DNA from: Liolophura sinensis
Lineage: Eukaryota > Mollusca > Polyplacophora > Chitonida > Chitonidae
Direction of reading: 5' to 3'
DNA length: 64,000 nucleotides
Assembly (NCBI RefSeq): GCF_032854445.1
Contig: NC_088303.1
Span: forward strand, 17,803,501-17,867,500
Both the position numbers and the translations under genes were made by a program. Below, in pieces: positions 29,318-42,471 of the stretch; the stretch's first letter is position 1, and every line of letters begins with the position of its first letter. The notes under the pieces are model-generated. The model had not been told where the DNA came from, made no database searches, and worked only from the letters and a program-made list of their open reading frames with translations.

Positions 29318-32300
29318 AACTGTGATAGGCATTGTCACTCAACAACACTAATTCTGAAAAGCCTAAGAGCAGAGACAAAAGATTTTCACACCTGAAAATA
29401 TTTCAAAATTTTGAATTCCTACCCATGTTTCTGGTGGTCATCCGTGAAATCCGAGCTGAGTAATAATGATGGAGTAGAGAGGCGGTGACCAGGGCTGAGT
29501 TAATAATCTACACATAGCTCTGCTTTATTCTACTTTATTCAACCTGTGAACGCGTGCCCCATAACATGGTGAGAAGACTGCTGGCTTTTTTCTGTGTGTA
29601 ACATTCTTCTTACGCTTTTTCCATATATTCCCTGACAATAAGGTGACCTCATAATAGGCATGGGAAGATAAGAATAAAGAGTTGGAGAGTTGGGGGGGGG
29701 GGGGGGGAGAGAGAGTTTCCTCCCAGGGCAGATGGATATATTTGGAAAAGGATTAAGGGCTGAGGAACATGATGTTTTAACTAATGACTCAGACAGCTCT
29801 CCTCGGCAGAGGTGTTACTTATTTCGCACATAGTATGAACACATCGGGCTGAGGTAACATGTAAGAAGACAGGGATAAAGTCAACAAGCCTTGGTAAAAA
29901 CTAGCATTAAGCATATGGTAACATTACACCTATGAACAAGCGAGGCTAGTCAGCAGAGGTCAAGCAAAACTCATGTCACAAAAGACGAGGATCGCATTTT
30001 GTGAAAACCTGTCCACACACTCGTTTTCACATATTAATTTTTCAGTCAAGATGGTATGTATGACTACATTATGTCACATCATCCCGTGACCTTGTTCACT
30101 GTATAATTCCTGCTATGTCCTTTCAGTGGTGTACAATACGGAATGTTATTGCACATCTGAAGGTGCTCGCAAAATCTTCTGTAGCATCCTTCACACATTT
30201 GAAGATTCTACAATGTCACGTTTTGTGACAGGGTTTTGCAGAGACTGGGGCAGGGGTTGTTGAGGATCAGGGCTCTGCAGTGTCGACTCGCGAGGGAGAA
30301 GGACAGCGTTCTACGCCAAAGTCTAAGCGCCCCTGAATGAGATTGCACTCAGCTGTTGATTTGGATGACCCCTCCACCTTCATTGTCCCGCCACACTTTG
30401 TTCAGACATTACCAGACAAACAAATGGTGGAAAAAGCTTGCAAAGCCGGGCCCTCAGTAACCCTGATTTCCTCTCAAATCTCTAGCCTTTGTTTGGCTTG
30501 TCCAAATTTTATGCAAATGAGCTTTGGTTTATCTCCAGCAGGCGGTGTATCTGCTTGAAGAAAGCAGATAGACTGGCTGGAGAAATCATAGTCATTAGTG
30601 TTCAGTAATATGGATGAAACTTCTCACCACTTCTCCGAAATGATGATTTATGATTATGTTGCAATTACCTAATCTACAATAATCAGCTGATACTATCTTC
30701 CTTCTTCTTTGACAATTTTATATAAATCTTGACTGCACAAATGTGTGAATTACAATGCACTAATGACATTTAAAACAAAAGTGAGCTCCCAAAGTGGTGA
30801 ACTATGAGATATCTTTAGTACACAACCATCCGAAACTCTCCATTTTATAATTAAAATCTAACACATTTGAAAAATGTACTTATACTTTTACATGACCCTG
30901 TCTAACAGACAAAACGCTGGAATTTGGAGTTCACTGTCATGACAATACATTCAAAATAAGACTGTCGAGTTAAGGTTTATCGTTTTACAGATAAAAAGTT
31001 TTCTGGGTGATTTAGCTGGCTGTATCCAGAAGAACAGGATGTTAGCCGGGTGTTTGCCACAAGTATCTGTTGTACCCAGAAGTGTATAGACTGGGATGAG
31101 GACCAGCTGTGAAGTGACTTCTTCCACCTATTTTATTTCCAAACATCCCCAAGAATTCCTCTGACCTTTATCAAAGCTTATCCACCATTTGTTCTAGGTT
31201 AAAAGAGGCGAGGAACATCTCCTGTCCCTGTCTACATAGAGCTTCTCTGTTTTCATCTGGTCCATAGTTAATTAAACACAAGAAGAAACTCACACCCCAC
31301 CCCTCTCTCTTTATGATGACAACCAGAACACTACCCAAACCCCCTACCCCTTCTCCTTTTCTCTCCCTTCACCATCTACATTTCTCATCCATAATTCTTA
31401 GGGTGGAACTCTGAACACAGCTCTATAAACCTCTAGCAGACGACACATGAACACCTAATGTTGATCAGAAGTCACAACCCATCATAAATAAGCATTGGCT
31501 ATATGGTTGTGATCACGGCTTATCATCACCATCCCCAACGTCTCTCTTATTAATGTTTGTGGTACTGGTAACTACATGGTTCTGTTTATTAAATACTGCC
31601 CAAGTTTTAGACCGAGTTCTCCTTCCTGGAGGTAAATAAATGGCAGATCTAGATAACCCAGGCTCATCAGGAGTTGAAGTCAGAACTATTTCCACCCTTA
31701 CTTTGCGTGGGGTCTTCAGCCCCTGGTTATCACACGGAGACAACTGGGCTCCAGAGTTCGTCTGGCCGCAATTTGGCACAGGAATATAGACAAAGTTTGC
31801 AGAAATAAGTACGGCTTCAGTCGGACATCAATCCGAAGCAAGATTTCAATCAGTCCATTAACCAGGCATTGTCATCTTTTACCTTAATGAAAACTGTCCA
31901 TGGTTTTGCGACATCATTCTGTTTTCGAGCATTCATGTCTGATATTTATATGCATTATGAAAACATTGTTTTTACTTCATATGTCTTGGAATTGCTGGTC
32001 ATTTCTCGATTCTCACCCTCCACCTTGTACCCTAATGTCCTCTGTATAAACAGGAAGCATATCAAGTCTAACTCTGACAAATGCCACAGACTGTCCTCCG
32101 GCTAAGATATGAATTTCTGCCAAGGCCATAATCTGGCTTCTCTATTGTTGTTTCTCTTCTAACCACGCTCCACACAAAATGGCCAGATTGTGACAAGCTC
32201 TTTTGCTTTCACAAACATTCACTGACCTCGAAACAAATCAAATGATCATGACCAAAATTTTAACAATTAAACAGCCAGACAAAACATCAATTTACTGACC

Positions 32301-35300
32301 AAAATACAGGAAAGTAATTTAAAAAAAAAACTGTGAGTTTGACGTTATTACGCTATAAAAATGGCGGAATGGTGAGCACTTCAAAATTCTGAATTTTACT
32401 GCACAGAGTTAAAAACATATCTTACCCTATTTAAATACTTTACTAAGCTACTAATTTCATACATACCATAAACATCCCCACAATGCTAAGTTCAGTTCAA
32501 ATTATAGTAATAAGCCATATCAAATGCACATATTCTTAATTTTATCCCACAGTATAATTCAGAAAAAAATTAACTGTCGTTTTGTAATTGTTAACTCATC
32601 CCAATTTTGGACACCAGGCTGTCTGTTGTATATAATATTGCAATAACATGTTCACTGATAAGAAGTTTTTTACCAATATTAGACAACAGTTGAATCCTCC
32701 TTTAACAAGGCTGGTGTAAATTGCCTATAAGCTCACTTCATGACATTCATTTACATATGATATTTACACACACAGAATCAAGAAAAACTATCTGACAAAC
32801 GTCAGCCATTTCAGTTGAAGAAGATAAAATTCATAAAGGCCGACCTGAGGGTGGAGTGATGTGGGTCAGGTGGAGGGGTTAGGTCCTTCTCTTAACAGGT
32901 AATATCCATATGGTAAATCAACAGGGCCTACATTTTATGTACCATTTTTCTAGAGCCTTGTTCTGCTGGTGCTGGTTGACATCTGAGGTCAGGGCTGGGT
33001 TACCTGCTCTAGCTAACACGGTGTGTACAGGTATGTTGTCTTTTGAGCCAATGACTAATCACCTTGAAACAAACCATATTACCAGTGAGTTAAGGGCATT
33101 AAGCAGGAAAGGATTTAGACAACAATGGCCAATGAATGCACTAATCCATTTCTGAAGAGTGCTCCCAGAGTTGTTCTGACTAGAACAATGGTTGCACCAC
33201 AGGTAGCTGATTACCTGGTCATTTGCAATCAGGATTCAATTTACCTGAAATAATAAGTTGACAACTCTGTGAAAATCTTCCAAACCAGTTATTCCCTGCA
33301 GGGTTCCTTCACCACCCCCACCCCCTGGAAATGCCCTGGGTCCTGGGGATAACTGCCCCTCCCTGACATTGTGACAAGCTTTGTTCTGTTGTGTTTAATA
33401 CCTTACTGTTGTAGTTGGTGTAGAACTGGGCAGGGCGCAGTAAACATGCTGGACAAACCCCTGGTCAAGCCTGAACATGGTGACCAGTGGATCAGAGAGG
33501 GAATAATGGTCAGTGCCCGTGTTAACTTAACCTTTGTCTAAATCACAACTGTGGACTGATTGGATACTTGGGCCAAGTATTCAAGTCTGCAGTCAGTCAA
33601 GTGAGACAGTCAAGTGACAAAAAAAGCATGAAGGAATCCAGCCTTTGCAGACAAAAGCAGGAAAGCTTTTACTGGAGTCTATTATTCCAACTGCTACAAT
33701 TTTTTTTTAAAAGAGGAATATAACTTGATAGTGATCACTTAAATAAAAAAACTAACTGATTAACATTTAAAAACTGACTTAACATAAAATTATGCTTCTA
33801 GACAGCCCCATATACTTGGGTATGACAGAAAAGAAGTTGAAAAACAACTGATCTATAATGAATGACAGTCTTAAGATATAGCTGACTTACAGAAACAAGA
33901 GTTAATGCGAAGACAATGTGACAACATGTTTTACGTATGGCTTAGCTATTTTGGTTGATTTCTCCCTGATTTATTCTGATCATTTATGACCTATGAGTTT
34001 ACAGATTATCTAGGAGGTGTGGCTAACATCCTTTGAAATATGTTCTACATGAATTAGAGCTCTGATTGGTTGGCAGAAACACATAGCAGGTTTGACTGGC
34101 AGCTTCAATTGACGCTGTGGCTTAAAGTTCAAATGGGTGTGAGGAGAAAAAATGCTAATGTATTTTACCATATACATATACAGGGTGATCTAACACTGAA
34201 TGGCAGCTAGGACCGGAAAAGATTTCATACTTAAATAGGTCATTGGTATTTAGACTTATTCAGAGAAGAAAAAAAAATGAATCTCTTCTTTTATACGGAC
34301 TTATTATATTTGGCCAACTAGTGTGAATGCCCTATCAGGTGTCTTAACGAGCACAGGTAAAATGGCTAAAAAAAAAAAAAAAATAAAAAAAAATATCAAT
34401 TACTGCCTACAGATTTAATGTCCTGTCACATTTAAGCCACCTAATTTGTGAGCGGTCTCAAAGGAAACTTCCTATACATACATATAGTTCTTCTTTGCTA
34501 ACTTCAACTGTCTGACAAAGTGCTAAAGCTGTGTCATGGATGGCAAAAGCAGGAAGTTCAGACTTCAAACAGCCTTAACACCTGTGGTTCCCATTAACAG
34601 GTAGATGTACAACATTTAATTAGTTCTCACAGATAGCACACCTTACCATGGCAAGACTGTCAACATAATGCAGGATTTGATGCTTTTATTGATTTCTCAT
34701 GTTTGGGCTTGGTTAAGTGTCACTTCATTTAATGTAGGCAGGCCCAGAGAACAAGCTAAATATTGAAAACTAAAAGTAAAATTTCCTTAACTTTGTGTTC
34801 AATGCCAAATATCAAAGTAATCAAAAGTAATATTTTAGAGACACAGTTTGTATGTGTGAAAATGAATTTAAATGAATTTTCTACTAGATTTGAAAAAAAA
34901 AAAAAACAACAACAAAAAACAACAGATAACACAATCTAATAATTAATAACTATAAACAACTTAACAGTTAACAACTAAATGCTTACAATGAATATGTAAT
35001 TTTATTTAAAGAAGTCACATAATGGTTATAATTTTTTACGAGTATTTATATCAAATTGTTTTGTGACATACATTCACCTTGAATACAAAAAAAAGTAAAT
35101 TCATTCCTTCATTAAAGTACTCAAGATTTCAGTAAAGACCTAAAATTTCGCCCGTGACTCATGTTGCAAATTTTGCCTGATTCTGGGAGTTCAGTTGATC
35201 TTACACAGGTATGTTAAGGTTTACCGAGAAGGTAGGATGATTTCCAACTGACAAAATGTAAGTTTCAGCACTATTTCAAGTACTGTTTTATGGAATTTAT

Positions 35301-38300
35301 TTGCCTCTGAAATTGCACTTTTTGAACCAATTTTTAGACCATTTACCATATGCACAGACAGGGACTTGTAGAGACTTTTGGGACTAGATTTAGGGGCATT
35401 TGGACCTCACACCACGTTCAATATACACAAACTATTTTACAAGAACATTAACTAACAAAATTATTCCACTTCTGACCTAAGAAATCATTTTGGGAGTACA
35501 AATACACACAAAATTTTGTCAATGAGAGAATCGATTGATTCCTTGATGGATTAGTGGATGTTAGGTGAACTGAAGAAGTTAACTGACATCTCATGAGCTG
35601 GTTTCAGGTGAGCTGGTTTCAGGTAACCTGTCAGGTCACTCTGACTCACTTCTGTATCATTGATAAATGTTAAAATCTCAGGTAATACTGTAGGCTGTTC
35701 ATATTTTACAACAAAATCCTACCTGCACGTATATAATGGGGAGAGGCTTTATCCTGTATTTTCACGACTTAAAGAGTTGAGTGATATCATGGAAATAATT
35801 ATCTTACAATGTTAACTGCAGTTTCATTTTGAACTCACTGCTTTATATTAGTTTTAACACAGGACAGGCTGACAATTAGAAAATAGCTTAATTTAGAAAA
35901 TTTAATAATTTTAACATTTGTTTCTATTGTGACAGCTCCTGTGTCCAGTAAAACCAGATTTTTTGCCTGGTTGAGATAAAGTCTACATATTGAGGGAGAG
36001 GGAGAGGGAGAGGGGCAGGGGCAGGGGCAGGGGCAGGAGCAGGGGAGTGGGTGGGATGTTATAGAACTTTAGCATTATGCTACCTGCTAACCTTACAGTT
36101 TTTGACACTGCTGAATTATGCTAAAAGAGACATGTCAGACATGAAAAGTCATTTTCTGTCAAATTACCATTATGGAGTGAGGGGTACATAAAGATATGAG
36201 AATAAGTATAACAAAATTGCATAATTACCTCTAATAATAAGCAGATGATGAACACAAGCAGATGTTGAGGATAAGGTTCTAAAATTTATGTAAAGTCTAA
36301 GTAAAGTTGGCATTATGATTTATAAAGAAAAAAACTTGGGTAAATTAAAATGATCAAGGATCATTTAGGTCATACAAAAATAGGCCATGCTGTACAAATA
36401 ACTATATATTAAAATACAGATGTTGCCAACATATCAATTAATGTAAAACTTGAATTTTCTTTGTCCCGTGTAATGTATAATTATGAGTAGATTATTACAT
36501 ACATGAGCATACACATGGTGCAGACAAAACTAACAAAATCAATGGTGTCACCCTGTCTCGGTTATCGAGAACATGAACATGTCACATGCTTATTTCAAGT
36601 GACGATAACGACGAGCCAATATGGCTGCTGGCTATGTCCCCACGGCATGTCTCTCAGGGTCCCATAGCCTACTCACTGGACCCTCCCTCCCAGGTGAGAC
36701 AACAGGTGAGAGACTACAGCTGGCTAGGTGTCAAGCTGAGCCTGTGTGTCTAAATGGGGTGATCTACTGGTATTTGACTGATTTTTCCAGCTAGTCACTG
36801 GCGCCTCGAAGCTCTGCCAGAGAACTTCCTCCTAAGACACATCTTAGCTGTCTAAATTTCCAGGCAGGCAAACAAACACAGTGGGGTTAAGGCAGTGATC
36901 AGAAGGGCTTGTGGGCCACGATCAGCCTAATCTAGCGACTCCTTCTCTAGCTGCCATATCGTATTTACCTGTCCGACGCTTCGTCCCTCAGACAAACATG
37001 TGTGCCTTGATTACAGGTATAGGCCTCCATCATTCAAACCCGTATTATGTAGGACAAAACTTTCTCATGGTATTAAGCCAGGACTTGGTTCTAGGTGTCT
37101 ATAGGGGAGTCTTCCTCCAGCGATAACGTGCAATAGTACATGGGTTTACAGGCTGCTCAACCATGAGGAACCAGTTTACAGGTAACCTGGGCGTTAGTGT
37201 TCCCTCTGTCCTCTTGCTGTACCCCCTATCACATCACCGGTGAAATCAACGCTAATCACCACATTGGGCTGGACATGAGAACCACGTAATACAGGTCACT
37301 AGCTAAGACACCATTAAAACAATACCCTGTGACACACCTGAGTACAGGTGAGAGAGTCTAATCAGCGGCAACAGGTAAAAACTAGAGCAGAGAGCCCGAC
37401 ACCGAGCTGGCTTACCTGTGCTGTCCCCCATCCCTCATTATACCATCCCAGCCTTATTCTTATTTTAATTTGCTGCCCGTGTGACTGGGAGATGTCTGTC
37501 TATGGGGCACACCTTTTATACCAATAGCAGTAGTGTCTTTACAAACTACACCAGCATTGTTCTGCTTTAGAAGGAGGGGTCAGCCACCAAGCAGTCTAAA
37601 CTCATTTAATGCCATGCCCTCTTGTCTTTCTGCCTGAGCACAGCCGTCCGGGCCCTCCTTCATTTAAAAGCAAGGGGCTGCATTCAGTAAGGAGACACAC
37701 CACAATTCACCGTAGGTCTTTTTTGCCCAGTCTTAACAACATCTCTGATCACAGGGTAATTGTCTAGGCAGAAAGGTATTCAGAATTATTCAAATCCCAC
37801 CAGCTTTCTATAGGAGACTTCTACATTAGGCTGATTCAACCAGGGACAATAAGCTTATATCTCACCCAGTGGGTCACAACACATCAGAGATTAAAATCTC
37901 AATAGAGGCATCAAAAACCTCAAATGGCAAGAAGAGCAGAGGCAGGGAGGAAAGTATATACTCAGAAATATATGAGGCCTTCCTCCCTCCCCTCAAAAAA
38001 AAAAAAAAAAAAGAAGAAGAAGGAAAAAAAAAATAAAAAGGAAAAGAAACGAAACTTAAGATTTCTGAAAGAATTGTAATGGAATGCATACCAAGTAAGA
38101 GGGAGAAAGGGCACTCTTAAAAGAGAATATTTGCACAAGCCATTATACAAAACGAACACTTGTTGCCATGGGTTACACAAAGTCTGTCACAAAAAGTCCT
38201 CTCAGTTGAAAAACATAAAGAGAAAAGGAGTTGACTGTGTGGGCTTGTAATGAATGCGTGACGGTAATCAAACCAAAGGGCTGGCCTGATTTTCTATTGA

Positions 38301-41300
38301 CACTCCAACTGATTCTAGCTGATTGGTTTCCCTTTAATAATAGGCAGGGCCCCTGTGAACCTCGGCAAGGTGCAAACAAGTGCTAAAACACAGCCCCATG
38401 CAGGGCAATGATGCAGCCCCTTGACCCGTAGCGACAATCACAGTCACTGACGAATATCCAGACACTGCCAAAGAGAATAGCAAACTTAAAACCACTTTAT
38501 GGCAGTTGAAAAGAAGCTTCACAAATATAAGTTTTTGTTCACAGCTCCCTCCTCCCCCTGCTACCCCCCTAGCCCCTTTCTATTCTTCTCAGCTCGGCTA
38601 AAATTTGGGGGCTGTCCTATTTGTTTACAGGGGAGACAAACTTTTAATGTTCGTCTGCCATCCTAAATGAAGGCATGATCAGACCAGAGGCTAGATTACA
38701 TATACACTCTACCGCTTATCAGTGTCTATGCTTCGTACAGCAGCAGTGCACTAGACACAGAAGTATACATATACACAACCTTCGGCTTTGTTTGCTCACA
38801 GAGGCTCCTCTCATACTATCAACATCTTGAAAGTAAAAAAGAAAAAAAAAGCACTGTAAAAAAAAAAGTACAATTGAAATGAGAAAAGAGTATAAGATGA
38901 GAAAAAAAAGAAGGAAAACCAAGATGGCGTCCCCATAAGTAATAATATCTTGTTACCATGTGGCAGAGCTTGCGTCCCTTCATATCCATATATGACTTGT
39001 CGGAGAGCGATTAAGACAAGCATGTGGAAGAGATCAAACCCTGAATCACGCTTGCTCTGCCCAAAGAAAACAAGGCTTCATTTCTGGGCTCTTGTTCTTG
39101 CACCAATTAGCGGTGCTGCTGTTATTTTAGAGGCTAGGGCTGCCAAGATTCGGGCTCTAGACACCCTCTGTAATCATACCATCATATGATAACCATATGC
39201 TTCACAAATCTCTGCTTAGATTAACACTTTATTGTAGTTTTCAGCCACATTGTGTGTGTGTGTGTGTGTGTATGTTTTTTTTTTTTTTTGGTAAATTTCA
39301 TTGTGCATGTGTTTGAAGCAAGGTAGCTGCCATAGCACACTGTTGTATCTTCAAATTGAAACGATTAAAATAGACAATTTGTCCTGTGAAATTTTAATCT
39401 TGATCTCACCATGATCAATCTCCTAACAGATGTGCACTTTTAAATTCAACCTTTCAACAGTCAGGAAACGAGCAAACATGACAGGAATGATTTAACAGCT
39501 GAATGAGTTCATCATTAATACGAACCTACCTTGTAGATTAAAATCCAATAACGGTTTCAGAATTTCAAAGTGAAAACATTCTTTATTTGGCAGAATTTGT
39601 TGCTTACAGTACCCCCAAACAGGATACACAGTTAATTAAATAAACAATCAATCCAAAGTATTTACAGAAATATTTTTTTTAAATATTACTCATATAAAAT
39701 AATATTTTCTGCAGTTTACCATTTAGTTTGGGGGGGGGGGGGTAAGATTTTTATTCTAGATTAGGAACCCATGCACATACAAGAAAAGATAACATCTGCA
39801 GATTAAAACATGGTGTCACAGGTGAGCTATGTAAATTGCACAGCCATGTTGTCGTTCCCATCTAACTATCCTATCCAACCCTAAGTTTATAAACGGCCTA
39901 CAAAATTTTCAAAAATAAACTTTTCTATAGTACCATCAATGTACTACACTGTCATTTCAATGTTATTGTAATCAACCAAGATAATTTTTGAAACTTTACA
40001 AAATTATTATTGGTTCATGGCTGGCGAGTCATGAATATAATTAATATTAATTGATTCAAAATGTCACAAATTTGTCACTGTATCTTAGACATCATCTATG
40101 GTGATGGAAATATTTTATTTTAAATTCATAGGTTTGTATTAGGAAAAAATTAATAAAAAGACATTAATAATGATGTTGGTTAGAAAATTCACTGATCATC
40201 AACTGAAGGCAATCAAATGCTGTCTAAAGTTTATAAATGAATTAATTCCATGATGAAATGCAGATTAACTGGTGGTTGATTTGGAAAAATAAATCATAGT
40301 GTACAATATTGATTAGTCTACCTGTTGATGGGTGGGAGAGCTAGAAGTTAAGACCTGAGCTGTTGTCACGCAAAGAAACTATGCCCGATTTACCTGTCAA
40401 ATCTATAGGTAACATATACACACCTGTGTAATTAGTGGCTGCCTAGTAGACAAACACATATGCACCATTAGTGCTTAGCAAACACAGGTAACTGGATGGA
40501 CGATTACATATGCAGTACAAAGGTTTAGTGTGCAGGACTTATAATCATGGTGCTTCCACTGTAATGGGCTACAATCCAATTTTGAACATTTAGACATCTT
40601 ATATATACACGAAGGGCCAACACGAACATATCAGAGATAATCGTTGACGAGCCTTGCGGAGTTTCTCCACTCATTAAACACAGTGTTGTCATCACATAGC
40701 TGAAAATTCCTCAGTGTGATGCACAGAATATACATAAATAAATATACCTGTGTGCAATTAAATAAATCAGAGATTAATATCTATGTATTTAACCATAGAT
40801 TAAAAACACCAATCACAAATGCATTGCCAAATAAACTGAAACAGGATGGTGTTTCAAAAATCCACTGATAAATTGTCTAAATGCCAGACTGTTTGGCATA
40901 TAGCTGTGTGTATGTCTGAAAGAGGCTAAATGGTGATGTAATAAAAACATAACTAAACAAAATACTCATAGGATGCAGCCTCCATTGCGTCAACATTAAA
41001 ACACACGAGCCGTTGCAACAACAGCTGCAGAAAATCTAAATAATGTTCACGTTACCTGCAGACTTATTATTACAGACAGATGTAAATATGTATGTTATTG
41101 AGTTGCATAGCTCAGCCATGAAGGTGTGCTGATTTGCAGGCAGGTAAGCACAAGTAGACCATTGCACAGGTAAAGTACAGGTGAGGTACTGCTGCTTGCT
41201 GGTTACAGGTAAACCTGGGTGGTTGTCTTACCTTGCCCCACAGTCAGGCTGGTCTCTCCCATGATGCTGGGTGGTGTGCTACTGGGGTGTGTGGTTCACT

Positions 41301-42420
41301 GGCCCAGCCCCTTTGCTCCATACCTCAGCTCTGCACTATTGACACCTGTTAACGACCTCTACTGCTAATGCAAACTTCCAATCCCAGCACTCATTACTAT
41401 TGTAACAGCTGTCTTTTGTTACCGCTAGCCCTGATTGGCTATCTCTGCCTTAATGAAAGAGAGGCCAGCAAGCCTATTGTCTAATGCTCCATCCCGGAAC
41501 AATATCCAGTCACAACAGTATAGTGGTCAGGGCTTATGTAATTTTGTCCCCCTTGCTAAAACCCTTTTTTACCTGCCTATCAAAAGGAGTCACACACAAC
41601 ACAGGCTTAAGTCCTGCCCAGGTATTGTCCACCATTACGTAACTACATCGCCCGGGGAGTAATTACAGAGGAAACAATTAACAGGTATAAAACAGTTTCC
41701 TTTTTCTTTAGAGATTGCCATGAGAATGGCAAGCCATAAACCAGCAGCTCTGTAATCAATGGAACCCATTCTATCAGCCAGGAGAAGTAAGACCTGCAAA
41801 CTGGTAATCTAACAGCAATGCACAGCAGTTAAAAAAAATGTGAAAAGAAACCTCTGAATATTTTAAATATCAGAACTGACTGTTTGAATTTGAAAACTCA
41901 ATGAAAAGATATTTTAAACTTGGTCTCTATACTGCCTTAAGGAACAGCTGTTTTATCTGTCATGCATGTCAAAATATTTTCCACACTGATAAAAATGTAG
42001 AAGAAAAGAATGTAAAATTGTACAAGTCAACATTAAAATATAAAAATATACTAGTTGTGGCTTGCTGGAATATTAATCCTCATTCTTAAGTTTCTCAAAG
42101 TTTTAATCAGTGACCAAAAAGTGCTGTTCTAAGCATGGTGTCTGAAAAAATAGAAACAACCTGTCAACTCATAAGGTTTCGAGAAAATGGTGATAAATTA
42201 ATACTTTATCATTAGGCTATGATATGAAAGCAAACTGGTACTTCCTGTTCAGCTCCACCCTGCCAAGAATTTTTCTCTTGAGCATGAAGTGAACAATATA
42301 TGAAAACGATGTGGTTTACTTTCACTTTGCCTCTACAATGGATGACTTCTAAAGGTAACCATGCAAGAATTTTTCATTACCTGCAACCTGCAACATAATC
42401 CTTCACACAAAGCTGGTGGC

Positions 42421-42471
<51 letters not shown>

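Noticed and set aside
35595-35624. Exact 15-bp tandem duplication with TTTCAGGTGAG, splice-like
   Set aside because: It is on the strand opposite to the gene and has no exon beside it; probably a local duplication containing CAGGTR motifs.
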